In this document: positions 36,287 to 43,719 of the stretch, one piece after another
How positions within the stretch are numbered: the stretch's first letter is position 1
Layout: each line of letters opens with the position of its first letter
Origin: Leifsonia sp. Root1293
Lineage (GTDB): Bacteria; Actinomycetota; Actinomycetes; Actinomycetales; Microbacteriaceae
Direction: 5' to 3'
DNA length: 64,000 nucleotides
NCBI RefSeq assembly: GCF_001425325.1
Contig: NZ_LMEH01000001.1
Location: forward strand, 419,898-483,897
The notes under the pieces: generated by a model
Database searches by the model: none
What the model was told of the DNA's origin: nothing
The model's input: the letters and a program-made list of their open reading frames with translations, nothing else
Program-made: the position numbers and the translations under genes

Positions 36287-36793
36287 GGGTGAGCCGGAGA
36301 CGAGCGACGGTTGACGGTTGATGCAGAGCCTTCCGGCCGACGCCGACGCGGAGCCGCCGCCGAAACTGGGCCAATCCGGACAAGTCGCGGCGTTCAAGCT
36401 GGATTCGCCAGACGAAGAAGAGTCATACTCGACGCTCCCTCCGTAGGCGCGCAATGCCAGAATCGTCGGCTCTGTGCTCTGCTTCAATATTCTGACGGCC
36501 GCACATTCTGTCGTCGAAGCAACGGGCGTAGATGACGACCTGTACCGTCGATCGCCAACTCGCACGCGGCTGCTTGTCCCGAGGACCTCGTCTCAGCCGG
36601 CTGACGCTGACAATCGTTGGGGACGCCGATCCTCCGCACATCCTCACAAACGGAGCTGTGATTCACTCCTGCGCTAGGCAACCGACGTCCTCAGAGGATA
36701 GTGAGCAAGTGTCACGGGATAGTGGGATTCCGGCTCCACGGAGTTCCCAGTGTTTTCGAGTGCTGTTCGAGTTTATGGATCGGCCCACCAAAC
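36287..36793. other. Degenerate right end of the island
   Basis: About 500 bp. A short frame at 36321-36446 (41 codons, begins MQSLPADADAEPPP, ends YSTLPP) has natural composition and a TGATG junction with a 12-codon frame starting at 36283, but no ribosome-binding site; it may be a gene remnant. Near the right end, GTTCGAGT...GGCCCACCA (about 36767-36790) loosely resembles a tRNA 3' end but the T-stem does not pair. Confidence 0.4.
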
Positions 36794-36826
36794 GAAATCG
36801 CTCCTGAGTTTCTCAGGAGCGATTTC
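36794..36826 (+). terminator. Hairpin, right bracket of the island
   Basis: GAAATCGCTCCTGAG-TTT-CTCAGGAGCGATTTC is the same 15-bp stem as at 19392-19425 with a different loop, followed by CCTTTG. It can terminate transcription in either direction. Duplication at both island ends may mark a recombination event or simply a recurrent terminator type. Confidence 0.8.
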
Positions 36827-36927
36827 CCTTTGTGGGGCACATAACGGCAGCACTCCTTCGAGCGGAGGCGGCCGCGGCTTCTTCGACAGCTACATGTGAG
36901 TGCGGACGATCCGAGATGTGGAAGCAC

Positions 36928-37713
36928 CTACAGGCTCAGCGGTGTGTACTCGGCCGCCCGCCGCAAGATGAGGTCGTCAATGCGGGCCCTCGTCTTGGCC
37001 GACATCTCTAGTGACTCCTCCGCGCTGCGCACGACCAGCGGCGAGTTCCGATGCAGCATGTACGCCGCTGAAGACAATTTCCGGCGAGCCCCCAACGTGT
37101 CGTTGATGATGTTCGCCCACAAGTCCGGGAACGCAGCGAAGGCGCGATCGCAGAGTTCGTCGATACGATCCTTCTCCGTGGCGTCGTCACCGCGGCGGTA
37201 GATCTCGTATCGGAGCACGTCGAGGCCACAGCTGATTCGCAAGTACCTCCCCAGCGCGCTCTGTTGAGTGATGACCTTCGGCTCGGCGGTGTCTTCGGGC
37301 CAGATCTCCAGCAGGTACGACTCGGTGACGGTCTCACTCTTCACGGCGGAGTCTATGTCCGAGATGGCGTATCGGACCCGGTAGGAGATCCCGTCCAAGA
37401 GCGGGAGCTCCCACACACCCAGGGACGGATCCCAGCCGGTGAGGGTTGCGTAGCCAGCGACGTTGAGGGAGGTTTCAGCCACATCCCGCCAGAACGGCCC
37501 GAGCGGTTCCGGGCGTAGCTCGTGGATTCGGACAGTAACGGGCAGCTCGCCCCACTGGCGTGCGGCGGTCAGAAGCAGTGCATCAGGGTCGAAGTAGTAC
37601 GCGATCGACGTGTCGAAGCCGTCCAACTCGTTGTTGGCTGCCTCGCCTGTCCGGATGTAGAACTGCGAGAAGTCGGCTGAGACGATGAACGACAGTTCTA
37701 CCGATTCAGCCAT
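36928..37713 (-). CDS. Hypothetical protein
   Basis: 261-aa protein of unknown function, just outside the right-hand hairpin. The first 140 residues are beta-rich (VELSFIVSADFSQFYIRTGE, AYYFDPDALLLTAARQWGEL, ISYRVRYAISDID). The last 100 are helical (IYRRGDDATEKDRIDELCD, KLSSAAYMLHRNSPLVVRSA). It has no signal peptide or membrane helix. It might belong to the island's conflict genes, for example as an immunity-like protein, but nothing in the sequence proves this. Transcribed toward the hairpin, which would terminate it. Confidence 0.7.
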   Translation of the reverse strand: MAESVELSFIVSADFSQFYIRTGEAANNELDGFDTSIAYYFDPDALLLTAARQWGELPVTVRIHELRPEPLGPFWRDVAETSLNVAGYATLTGWDPSLGVWELPLLDGISYRVRYAISDIDSAVKSETVTESYLLEIWPEDTAEPKVITQQSALGRYLRISCGLDVLRYEIYRRGDDATEKDRIDELCDRAFAAFPDLWANIINDTLGARRKLSSAAYMLHRNSPLVVRSAEESLEMSAKTRARIDDLILRRAAEYTPLSL

Positions 37714-37895
37714 GCGCCTATCGTCTCAAGCCGGCGGACCCGTGAACCACCACCAGTGCTGGGGCCAATCCGATTCGGGTCAAGACAGCGACGGCACCTG
37801 AGGAAACGTGCCGGGGAGTGCCCGAGACCGGCGACTGCCCGACACCGAGGCGGACCGGATCGCGGGACCGCACCGGGAGCGGTCCGGACTCAGGG

Positions 37896-38807
37896 TCACA
37901 TGCTGATGACGGTCTTTCCGTTGCGTCGCCCCGTGGGATTGAGGGCGGCGACGGCGTCGTCGATGGTGGCGACATCGCCGATATTCGTGCGAAGCCGACC
38001 GTCACGCACTCGCTGCACGATCTCGCTTAGTTGCGCAGGGATGGACTCCACGACGAAGTCGACCGCCAGGCCGTCCTTGGGGCGTGCTCCGGCGAGTCCG
38101 GCCACGGTGATCAGCGTTCCTCCGCTGCGGATCAGGGCCGCGGACTGTTCTTGGATGCTGCCGCCGATCACGTCGAAGACCAGGTCGACTGCGCCGATGT
38201 CTTCCAGAGCGTCGTTCTCGAGATCGAGGAACTCGTGGGAGCCGAAGTCGAGCGCCTTCTGCCGGTCGGAGGCACGTCCGGTGCCGATGACGTAGGCGCC
38301 GGCCTCCCGGGCGAGTTGCGTCACCATCGTGCCGACGGCGCCAGCCGCGCCGTGGGCGAGCACGGTCTGCCCTGCTTGCAGGTGACCGTGTTGGAAGAGA
38401 CCCTGCCACGCCGTGAGTCCGGAGATCGGGAGACTGGCGCCAACGGTGAATTCGACATCGCCTGGGAGCGGCGCGAGGTTGCGTGATTCCACCGCGACGT
38501 ACTCGGCAAGGGTGCCATCGCGATGCCAGTCCGAGATTCCGAGTACCCGTTGACCCACGGACAGACCGGTTGTGCCATACCCCAGGGCAGTGACGACGCC
38601 GGCCAGTTCGTGTCCGAGGATCGAGGGCGTTCGGTCACGGCCGGCACGATCGACCCAGGTCGATGGCCAACCAACCTCCGTCGGAACGTATCCGGAGGCG
38701 CGAACTTCGACGACGACGTCGTTGATCGCCGGCTGCGGATCGGGACGGTCCAGAAGCTCCATTCCGGCTGTTCCGAGAGCCTGATCTGTTACCGCTATCG
38801 CTTTCAT
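37896..38807 (-). CDS. NADPH:quinone oxidoreductase-like medium-chain dehydrogenase
   Basis: 303-aa zinc-independent MDR protein (zeta-crystallin/quinone oxidoreductase type). The GroES-like N-terminus contains ILGHELAGVVTALGYGTTG. The cofactor motif is VLAHGAAGAVGTMVTQLA, followed by YVIGTGRASDRQKALDFGSH, consistent with NADPH. The structural-zinc cysteines are absent. It reduces quinones or enones in the cytoplasm; the physiological substrate is unknown. The Shine-Dalgarno sequence is GGAGGT, 7 nt before the ATG. It is divergent from the DUF4062-STAND gene with a 111-bp gap. No gene is visible in 37714-37895. Confidence 0.88.
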   Translation of the reverse strand: MKAIAVTDQALGTAGMELLDRPDPQPAINDVVVEVRASGYVPTEVGWPSTWVDRAGRDRTPSILGHELAGVVTALGYGTTGLSVGQRVLGISDWHRDGTLAEYVAVESRNLAPLPGDVEFTVGASLPISGLTAWQGLFQHGHLQAGQTVLAHGAAGAVGTMVTQLAREAGAYVIGTGRASDRQKALDFGSHEFLDLENDALEDIGAVDLVFDVIGGSIQEQSAALIRSGGTLITVAGLAGARPKDGLAVDFVVESIPAQLSEIVQRVRDGRLRTNIGDVATIDDAVAALNPTGRRNGKTVISM

Positions 38808-38918
38808 GAGCTACCTCCATGCATCGGCTTCGTGTGAGACGGATGCCGTTCCGTTCAGCTGCCCACCGGCGTTAATTGCGGCGAACGATGGCGCAACATC
38901 CCCGAATAGCGCCATGAT

Positions 38919-41552
38919 ATGCACATGACAGGGCCCGTCAGGCCCGCGATCCGCACACCCGATCAGCGGATCCGGGTGTTCGTGAGCTCGACGCTTCGGG
39001 AACTCGAGGATGAGCGGCGCGCTGTGCGGAGCGCCATCGAGCGGCTTCGCCTCGCGCCGGTGATGTTCGAACTGGGGGCGCGGCCGCATCCGCCGCGGGC
39101 CCTGTACCGCGCGTATCTCGCGCAGTCCGACATCTTCGTCGGCATCTACGGCGACAGCTACGGCTGGGTCGCTCCCGACGAAGAGGTGTCGGGCCTGGAG
39201 GACGAGTACAACCTCGCTGCAGCGTCGATGCCGAAGCTGATCTACATCAGGGCGTCGACGCAGCGCGATGAGCGCCTCGAGCGTCTGATCGACCGCATCC
39301 GTTCCGATGACACCGCCGCGTACCTCCCGTTCGAGAATGCGATCGAGCTGGAAGATCAGGTGGCCGGTGACCTCGCGTCGCTGCTCGCAGAGAGATTCGA
39401 CCAGTCCCGATTCGCCGATGACAGCGAATTCGCCACCGCCACGCCATCGGCCATCGAGAAGATCCCCGTTGCCTATACCGTCACCCTCGGTCGCGAGGGC
39501 GATATCGAACGCCTGCGCGAGCTGTTGCGTCAGGGTGAGAGCAGGGTCGTCAGCCTGATCGGACCGGGCGGCATCGGCAAGAGCAGGCTCGCGATCGAGA
39601 CGGCGCGCGCGGCCGAAGACCTCTTCCCTGACGGCGTGTACTTCGCGCTCCTCGAGGGCGTCCATGAGCCCGGACTGCTCATACCCGCCATCGCATACAC
39701 GCTCGGCATCCGCGACAACGGCGAAGCCGCCATCGAGGAGCGCATCGCCCACGCCCTTGCCGGACGGCGCGTGCTCATCGTCCTCGATAACTTCGAGCAG
39801 ATCGTGGATGCGGCCCCCGTGCTGGTCGGTCTCTACGCGGCGGCGCCACAGGCGACGTTCCTGGTGACCAGCCGCATCGTGCTGCGGATCCGCGGCGAGC
39901 AGGTCTACGAGGTCGCCGCGCTGCCGACTCCCGAGGGCGACGGCGTTGCCACCCTCGACCGTGCTCTCCGCTCTCCGGCCTGCATGCTCTTCGTCGACCG
40001 AGCGACGGCCGTGAAGCCCGCCTTCGAGATCACGACGGAGAACGCGAAGGACATCGCCGACATCTGCCGACGCCTCGAGGGCCTGCCGCTCGCCATCGAA
40101 CTCGCCGCGGCGAAGACCAGGATGTTGACCCCTCACGGCATAGCGCAGCGTCTCGAGCGAAGCCTGCCGTTGCTCACCGCGTCGGTTCGTGACATGCCCG
40201 AACGGCACAGCACCATGCGCGCGACCATCGAGTGGAGCGTGAGCCTGCTCCCCGACGCTCACAGGGCACTCCTCCTCGACCTCGGGGTGTTCGCCACCCG
40301 CTTCACCCTCGAGGCCGTGGAAGCGCTGGGCGACGGTCGCGCGTGGGACGGGACGGCGCTCGACAGCCTCGCGGCGCTCGTCGACGCGTCTCTCGTGAAG
40401 CAGACCGAGATCGATGGTCGGATGGCCTTCTCCCTGCTGGCGCTCGTGCGCGAGTACGCCGTGGAACAGTTGAAGATCACGGGTGATGCCACTCCCATGC
40501 GCGCGGCGCACGCCGACTACTACCGGGATCTCGTCGCTCGCACCGCGCCACACCTGCGGGGCAGCCAGCAGGCGGAGGCCGTCGCGCAGCTCGGCCTGGA
40601 GCTGCCCAACCTGCGCGCCGCCGTGCGGCACCTCATCTACACGGACCGTCTCGACGACGCCGGCGACTTCGCGTGGAACCTGCTTATCTACTGGTGGATC
40701 GCCGGATTCTTCGCCGAGGTTCGGGTCTGGATGCTCGAGCTCCTGGGCAAGGAGCTGCCGATCACCCAGCACACCAGGGCGGTCGCCTGGTTCCTGGCCC
40801 TGTGGGGCGAGATGTGGCACCGGCCATCCGACGGGGTGGTGGCCGGCCTCGCCGAATGCATGCGGTTGTTCAGCGAGAGCGGAGACGAGGATGCCGCGGC
40901 CATGGCCCTCGCCGCGCGGGCGACGGCACGGCTCCAGTTGCCGACGCCCGATGTGAGGAAGGCCGGACGGGAGCTGGCGGACGCCGCCGAGCGTCAGCGC
41001 GCGGTGGGGAACACCTGGGCTGAAGCGATCACGGAGGTGTCCAGGGGGCGCCTGGCGTGGTTGCTCGGTTCCCCCGAGGATGCGTTGACGCGATTCACCC
41101 GGGCCGCCGAGCTTGCCGAGTCGAGTGGGGACCTCTTCACCGCTTCGGTTGCCGGCAACCACCAAGCGCGGCTGCTGCTCGTGCGTGGCAACGTGGATGC
41201 CGCCGAAGACGCGTGCGTGCGCACCCTGATGGTCTCGATCCGCCTGCACCACGAGGAGGGCATCGCGTACGGGCTCGAAGGTCTCTGCGCCGTCGCGGCT
41301 GCGCGCGGAGACGGAGAGCGCGCGGGTGCGCTCTCAGCCGCTGCAGCGGTCATCCGTCACCGCATCGGTGTCTTCGACGCTGAAGCCTTCCGGGTGCACA
41401 CCCCGCAACTGGATGCTGCCCGCGAAGCGGATCCCGACGCGGTCGCCGCAGGGGTGCGCCGCGGCGCCGACCTCACGGTCGGGGAAGCCGTTGCGCTCGC
41501 GCTTCCGCAGTCCGAGATGGCGGGCCTGCGCCGGTCGCTCGCGGAGTGGTGA
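38919..41552 (+). CDS. DUF4062-NB-ARC STAND ATPase with TPR-like C-terminus
   Basis: 877-aa signal-transduction ATPase. DUF4062 (about residues 18-105: IRVFVSSTLRELEDERRAV, SDIFVGIYGDSYGW) is fused to an NB-ARC-type switch. The P-loop is LIGPGGIGKSRLAIETA near 212, Walker B is VLIVLDNFEQIV near 286, and GLPLAIELAAAKTRML near 390 is the GxP-type hinge. The winged helix lies at about 450-520, and the remaining 350 residues are TPR-like helices for ligand sensing. Such STAND proteins act as transcription regulators or defence sensors. DUF4062 is TIR-like in fold by published prediction, so NAD or protein interaction is possible. The start is ATG 38919 or 38925. Confidence 0.85.
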   Translation: MHMTGPVRPAIRTPDQRIRVFVSSTLRELEDERRAVRSAIERLRLAPVMFELGARPHPPRALYRAYLAQSDIFVGIYGDSYGWVAPDEEVSGLEDEYNLAAASMPKLIYIRASTQRDERLERLIDRIRSDDTAAYLPFENAIELEDQVAGDLASLLAERFDQSRFADDSEFATATPSAIEKIPVAYTVTLGREGDIERLRELLRQGESRVVSLIGPGGIGKSRLAIETARAAEDLFPDGVYFALLEGVHEPGLLIPAIAYTLGIRDNGEAAIEERIAHALAGRRVLIVLDNFEQIVDAAPVLVGLYAAAPQATFLVTSRIVLRIRGEQVYEVAALPTPEGDGVATLDRALRSPACMLFVDRATAVKPAFEITTENAKDIADICRRLEGLPLAIELAAAKTRMLTPHGIAQRLERSLPLLTASVRDMPERHSTMRATIEWSVSLLPDAHRALLLDLGVFATRFTLEAVEALGDGRAWDGTALDSLAALVDASLVKQTEIDGRMAFSLLALVREYAVEQLKITGDATPMRAAHADYYRDLVARTAPHLRGSQQAEAVAQLGLELPNLRAAVRHLIYTDRLDDAGDFAWNLLIYWWIAGFFAEVRVWMLELLGKELPITQHTRAVAWFLALWGEMWHRPSDGVVAGLAECMRLFSESGDEDAAAMALAARATARLQLPTPDVRKAGRELADAAERQRAVGNTWAEAITEVSRGRLAWLLGSPEDALTRFTRAAELAESSGDLFTASVAGNHQARLLLVRGNVDAAEDACVRTLMVSIRLHHEEGIAYGLEGLCAVAAARGDGERAGALSAAAAVIRHRIGVFDAEAFRVHTPQLDAAREADPDAVAAGVRRGADLTVGEAVALALPQSEMAGLRRSLAEW

Positions 41553-41574
41553 GATTCCACAGGAACGAGTCCGA

Positions 41575-41614
41575 GTCAAGCCCCTCCCTCCCGCATTTCT
41601 CGCGGCCTTACCGT
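41575..41614 (+). promoter_or_regulatory. GTCAAGCCCC promoter, copy for the 39-aa gene
   Basis: GTCAAGCCCC at 41575-41584 and -10 box TACCGT at 41609-41614, with 28 nt between GTCAAG and the -10. No TTGACA-like -35 lies at 17 nt, which suggests an activator site rather than a -35. Member of a family of seven in this window. Confidence 0.55.
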
Positions 41615-41658
41615 GGTGACCTGCTCGACGATGGCGTCGGCAGGGAGGGGGCGCGGAC

Positions 41659-41778
41659 ATGCTGAGCACTCAGCCGAGATATGGGGAGATCTCCGAGATG
41701 GAGACACTGACCGAGGACAACTTCTTTCCGGAGTTCGATGACGTCGACTACGAGGATGAGAACCCGATAGACGTCTAG
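41659..41778 (+). CDS. Small acidic protein
   Basis: 39-aa protein (begins MLSTQPRYGEIS, core LTEDNFFPEFDDVDYEDEN), strongly acidic and soluble. Support comes from an excellent Shine-Dalgarno run (GGGAGGGGG, about 9 nt upstream) and a GTCAAGCCCC-type promoter 45 bp upstream of the start codon. I recognise no family. The acidic surface and stress-like promoter context suggest a regulatory or protective micropeptide, which is only an inference. Confidence 0.55.
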   Translation: MLSTQPRYGEISEMETLTEDNFFPEFDDVDYEDENPIDV

Positions 41779-41935
41779 CAGGTGTCCCGCTGCGGCGGTC
41801 ACCGCATCATCTCCCTCTCGTCGTGGTCGCAGATGACAGAGGGATGTCCGGATCAGCTTCCGGACCGCGCGGCTCTTCGTTCCCCCGGGGAGCCGCGCCC
41901 CACATGCTCAGCGATGGAGCCCGAACCCCGCTGAG

Positions 41936-41971
41936 ACGGTGGCTCCCGGGCCGAATACCGGGAGCCACCGT
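41936..41971. terminator. Long perfect hairpin between convergent small genes
   Basis: ACGGTGGCTCCCGG (41936-41949) pairs perfectly with CCGGGAGCCACCGT (41958-41971) across an 8-nt loop. It lies 10 bp past the stop of the minus-strand 71-aa gene, so it probably ends that transcript. No T-run on either side. Confidence 0.65.
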
Positions 41972-41980
41972 TGGCCCAGG

Positions 41981-42196
41981 TCAGGCAGTGTCGCCCGTGT
42001 CGCCCGCGGCCTGGTCGTCGTCCGGCAACGGCGTCGTGTCGCCGGCGATGCCGACGCCCTCACCGTCTCTGGTGACGCTGCCCGTCGAACTGTGCTTCGC
42101 GATCTCGTCGTCGTTCGGCTCGGTCACCGGAAGGTTCTTGCGATCGCCGTCCCGGCTGTCACCGGGGGAGATGTCGCCGGTCGAGATGTTCGTCAT
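41981..42196 (-). CDS. Small hydrophilic hypothetical protein
   Basis: 71-aa protein (begins MTNISTGDISPGDSRDGDR, ends AAGDTGDTA) rich in Gly, Asp, Thr and Ser, predicted disordered. The ATG at 42196 follows GAAAGGAGCAGAAC, an excellent Shine-Dalgarno sequence. Longer in-frame versions from upstream are rejected because of this signal. Composition is of the hydrophilin type often linked to desiccation or stress, but no family is recognised. A long hairpin follows the stop. Confidence 0.68.
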   Translation of the reverse strand: MTNISTGDISPGDSRDGDRKNLPVTEPNDDEIAKHSSTGSVTRDGEGVGIAGDTTPLPDDDQAAGDTGDTA

Positions 42197-42246
42197 GTTC
42201 TGCTCCTTTCGCGGGTTCGGACTCCAAACTTCCATGCGCCCAACGG

Positions 42247-42498
42247 ATGCCACAGGGCATTGACATCGATCTCGTCTCACCGGAGCAGGCCGATGCCCTC
42301 CCTGCGTCATTGCCGGTCGAACCGCTCGGCGTAGAGTCGGCGCGCCTCGTCAAGGGCCTCATCCGCTATCTCGTCGACAACAGCGACTACGACGTCGGAC
42401 AGGTGCTGGAACATGGCGGTCACTCGGCGTCGACGGCGCTCTTCTCGTGCGGCGCCCCGACGGGTTTCGACTCAGAGGAGCCGCGCTGGCGAAGGTAG
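42247..42498 (+). CDS. Possible small hypothetical protein, antisense overlap with DUF6766 gene
   Basis: 83-codon frame with natural composition in its first 58 codons (IDIDLVSPEQADALPASLPV, VKGLIRYLVDNSDYDVG) and G/C-rich third positions. The last 25 codons are antisense to the end of the DUF6766 gene. No good Shine-Dalgarno sequence is seen. It is the only frame that explains the 220 bp between the 71-aa gene and DUF6766. Divergent from the 71-aa gene. Confidence 0.4.
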   Translation: MPQGIDIDLVSPEQADALPASLPVEPLGVESARLVKGLIRYLVDNSDYDVGQVLEHGGHSASTALFSCGAPTGFDSEEPRWRR

Positions 42499-43100
42499 AT
42501 CGACAGGGCGACCATGCTGCCGACGGCGAGGAACTCGGACTGCCAGTTCTGGAGAGTCCGGTTCCAGAAGTCCGCACCGACGATGTACTGCATCCAGTCG
42601 AGCGTCGGTTGTCCGTGTTCCACCTGCTCCTGGTTGAAGACGACCACACCAGCCACCGATTGCACCCACCACGACAGGACGAAGATGACTCCCATGGTGA
42701 TCAGCAGCGAGTTGGAGTAGATCACCTGCCGCAATCCGCCGACCGCAGCCCATCGAGGTGAATCAGCGTGGGCGTGGGGGCCGACCAACTGCTCGTCATC
42801 GCTGCCGACACCTTCGTCGCCCGGCCTCTTGGACTCGGGGCTGCCCTTCTGCACGAGCCAGATCGTCGCGAGGATGAAGAGGAAGAACTGGAGGTACTCC
42901 GATTGCCAGTTCTCCGCCACGTCGACGACGAAGTCCGACGAGGTGATGAACTGTCCGTATGTGACGGTGGCGCTTCCATGGGAGAGCTGGTCCTCGTTGT
43001 ACGCGGCGAGCCCGGCGAACGACTGGCCGACAAGCGCGAGGAGGAAGATCGCCGCGAAGAAGAGGCTGAGGGTGTGTTCCTTGACCTTGTGCATCATCAT
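42420..43100 (-). CDS. DUF6766 family membrane protein
   Basis: 226-aa integral membrane protein built of two homologous halves. Each half has two helices: SLFFAAIFLLALVGQSFAG with ENWQSEYLQFFLFILATIWL, and LLITMGVIFVLSWWVQSVAG with NWQSEFLAVGSMVALSIYL. Each half ends in a soluble (R/K)GSPESK or RGSSESK motif, the family hallmark. Function is unknown; homologues are common in bacteria near stress genes. The start ATG overlaps the stop of the 27-aa gene (ATGA), so translation is coupled. It belongs to the operon driven by a GTCAAGCCCC promoter. Confidence 0.85.
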   Translation of the reverse strand: MMMHKVKEHTLSLFFAAIFLLALVGQSFAGLAAYNEDQLSHGSATVTYGQFITSSDFVVDVAENWQSEYLQFFLFILATIWLVQKGSPESKRPGDEGVGSDDEQLVGPHAHADSPRWAAVGGLRQVIYSNSLLITMGVIFVLSWWVQSVAGVVVFNQEQVEHGQPTLDWMQYIVGADFWNRTLQNWQSEFLAVGSMVALSIYLRQRGSSESKPVGAPHEKSAVDAE

Positions 43101-43180
43101 CGCCCCGAGAACGCGATGACGAACATGTAGGCCAGCCCGCCGGCGATCAACAGCAGCCAGCCGCTGAAGACGACTTTCAT
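43097..43180 (-). CDS. 27-aa single-helix membrane peptide coupled to DUF6766
   Basis: Begins MKVVFSGWLLLIAGG, contains LAYMFVIAF and ends SGR; essentially one transmembrane helix. Its TGA overlaps the DUF6766 ATG by 4 bp. AGAGGT lies about 10 nt upstream of its ATG, and a GTCAAGCCCC promoter sits 46 bp upstream. The size and hydrophobicity fit a small subunit or stabiliser of the DUF6766 protein. Too short for most gene finders. Confidence 0.65.
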   Translation of the reverse strand: MKVVFSGWLLLIAGGLAYMFVIAFSGR

Positions 43181-43225
43181 CTCACACGACCTCTCAAACC
43201 GATTGCGGCACGTCTGTGCGATTCG

Positions 43226-43264
43226 AGAGTAGATGCACAGAACCCCCGATCACAGGGGCTTGAC
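43226..43264 (-). promoter_or_regulatory. GTCAAGCCCC promoter of the DUF6766 operon
   Basis: On the minus strand GTCAAGCCCC spans 43264-43255 and the -10 box TACTCT spans 43231-43226, with 27 nt between GTCAAG and the -10. Confidence 0.6.
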
Positions 43265-43295
43265 GTGTCGACGCATCCGTCTCCCAGATGGCAGC

Positions 43296-43550
43296 TCAGA
43301 CGGTCGCGATTGAATCGGCCGTCGGCGACGGCATCCGCCGTGACACCGTCCTGATGGCATCGCCGAAGGACTCGAACCATTGGCAGACGCCGGGCACCGG
43401 CGCCATCCACATGAGCTCATAGCCGTTCTCCACCCTCTCGAGGTAGGCGAGGAGGCAGCGAGCGTCATTTTCGGCGACTCCTCTGTCGCACAACCGCCAG
43501 GATTCCTCTGCGATGGCATCGACTCTGAGCCGTGGATTCCGTTCGATCAT
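43296..43550 (-). CDS. Hypothetical protein, 84 aa
   Basis: Soluble 84-aa protein (begins MIERNPRLRVDAIAEESW; middle LAYLERVENGYELMWMAPVP) with no recognised domain. GAAGGGGGTGG lies upstream of the ATG. A promoter of the GTCAAG family with a slightly degenerate element (GTCAAGTCC) and CACACT at the -10 position lies 24 bp before the start codon, which groups it with the neighbouring stress-like genes. Confidence 0.65.
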   Translation of the reverse strand: MIERNPRLRVDAIAEESWRLCDRGVAENDARCLLAYLERVENGYELMWMAPVPGVCQWFESFGDAIRTVSRRMPSPTADSIATV

Positions 43551-43573
43551 CTGCCACCACCCCCTTCACCATC

Positions 43574-43612
43574 CAGTGTGCGCCGGGCCGAAGAAGCTGG
43601 ATTCGGACTTGA
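43574..43612 (-). promoter_or_regulatory. GTCAAGTCC promoter variant of the 84-aa gene
   Basis: Minus-strand GTCAAGTCC spans 43612-43604 and CACACT spans 43579-43574, with 27 nt between GTCAAG and the -10. One mismatch to the element and one to TANNNT, but spacing is conserved. Confidence 0.45.
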
Positions 43613-43666
43613 CACCGCCCGGAATGAGTGGCAGAGCGGGCCGACGTGACCGCCGGAAGGAGGCGG

Positions 43667-43710
43667 CTGCGCGCGGGCGTGCTCCGGTGCGTCGAGCAGC
43701 CCGCGCGCAG
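43667..43710. terminator. Hairpin after the SDR gene
   Basis: CTGCGCGCGGGC (43667-43678) pairs perfectly with GCCCGCGCGCAG (43699-43710) over a 20-nt loop, 9 bp past the stop of the minus-strand SDR gene. No T-run. Confidence 0.6.
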
Positions 43711-43719
43711 ACATCGGCG

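Larger units (their letters stand above)
19392..36826. other. Accessory genomic island bracketed by repeated hairpins
   Basis: The region between the two identical-stem hairpins differs from both flanks. It has more A+T at third codon positions, many orphan genes, long intergenic gaps, and defence or conflict gene types (SIR2, RHS toxin, PIN toxin-antitoxin). It begins 42 bp after a tRNA gene. No integrase, transposase, relaxase or phage structural gene is visible, so mobility would be in trans or lost. The island is an inference from composition and content, not from a demonstrated attachment site. Confidence 0.6.

Noticed and set aside
36767-36790. tRNA-3'-end-like sequence (GTTCGAGT...ACCA) as an attR site
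   Set aside because: The T-stem does not pair and identity with the tRNA-Pro 3' end is low; it may be chance or decay, so no att site is called.
19392-36826. Prophage or integrative conjugative element
   Set aside because: No integrase, portal, terminase, relaxase or conjugation gene is visible, so only the neutral term island is used.
38811-41252. 813-codon minus-strand frame opposite the DUF4062-STAND gene
   Set aside because: Shadow with no natural protein character.
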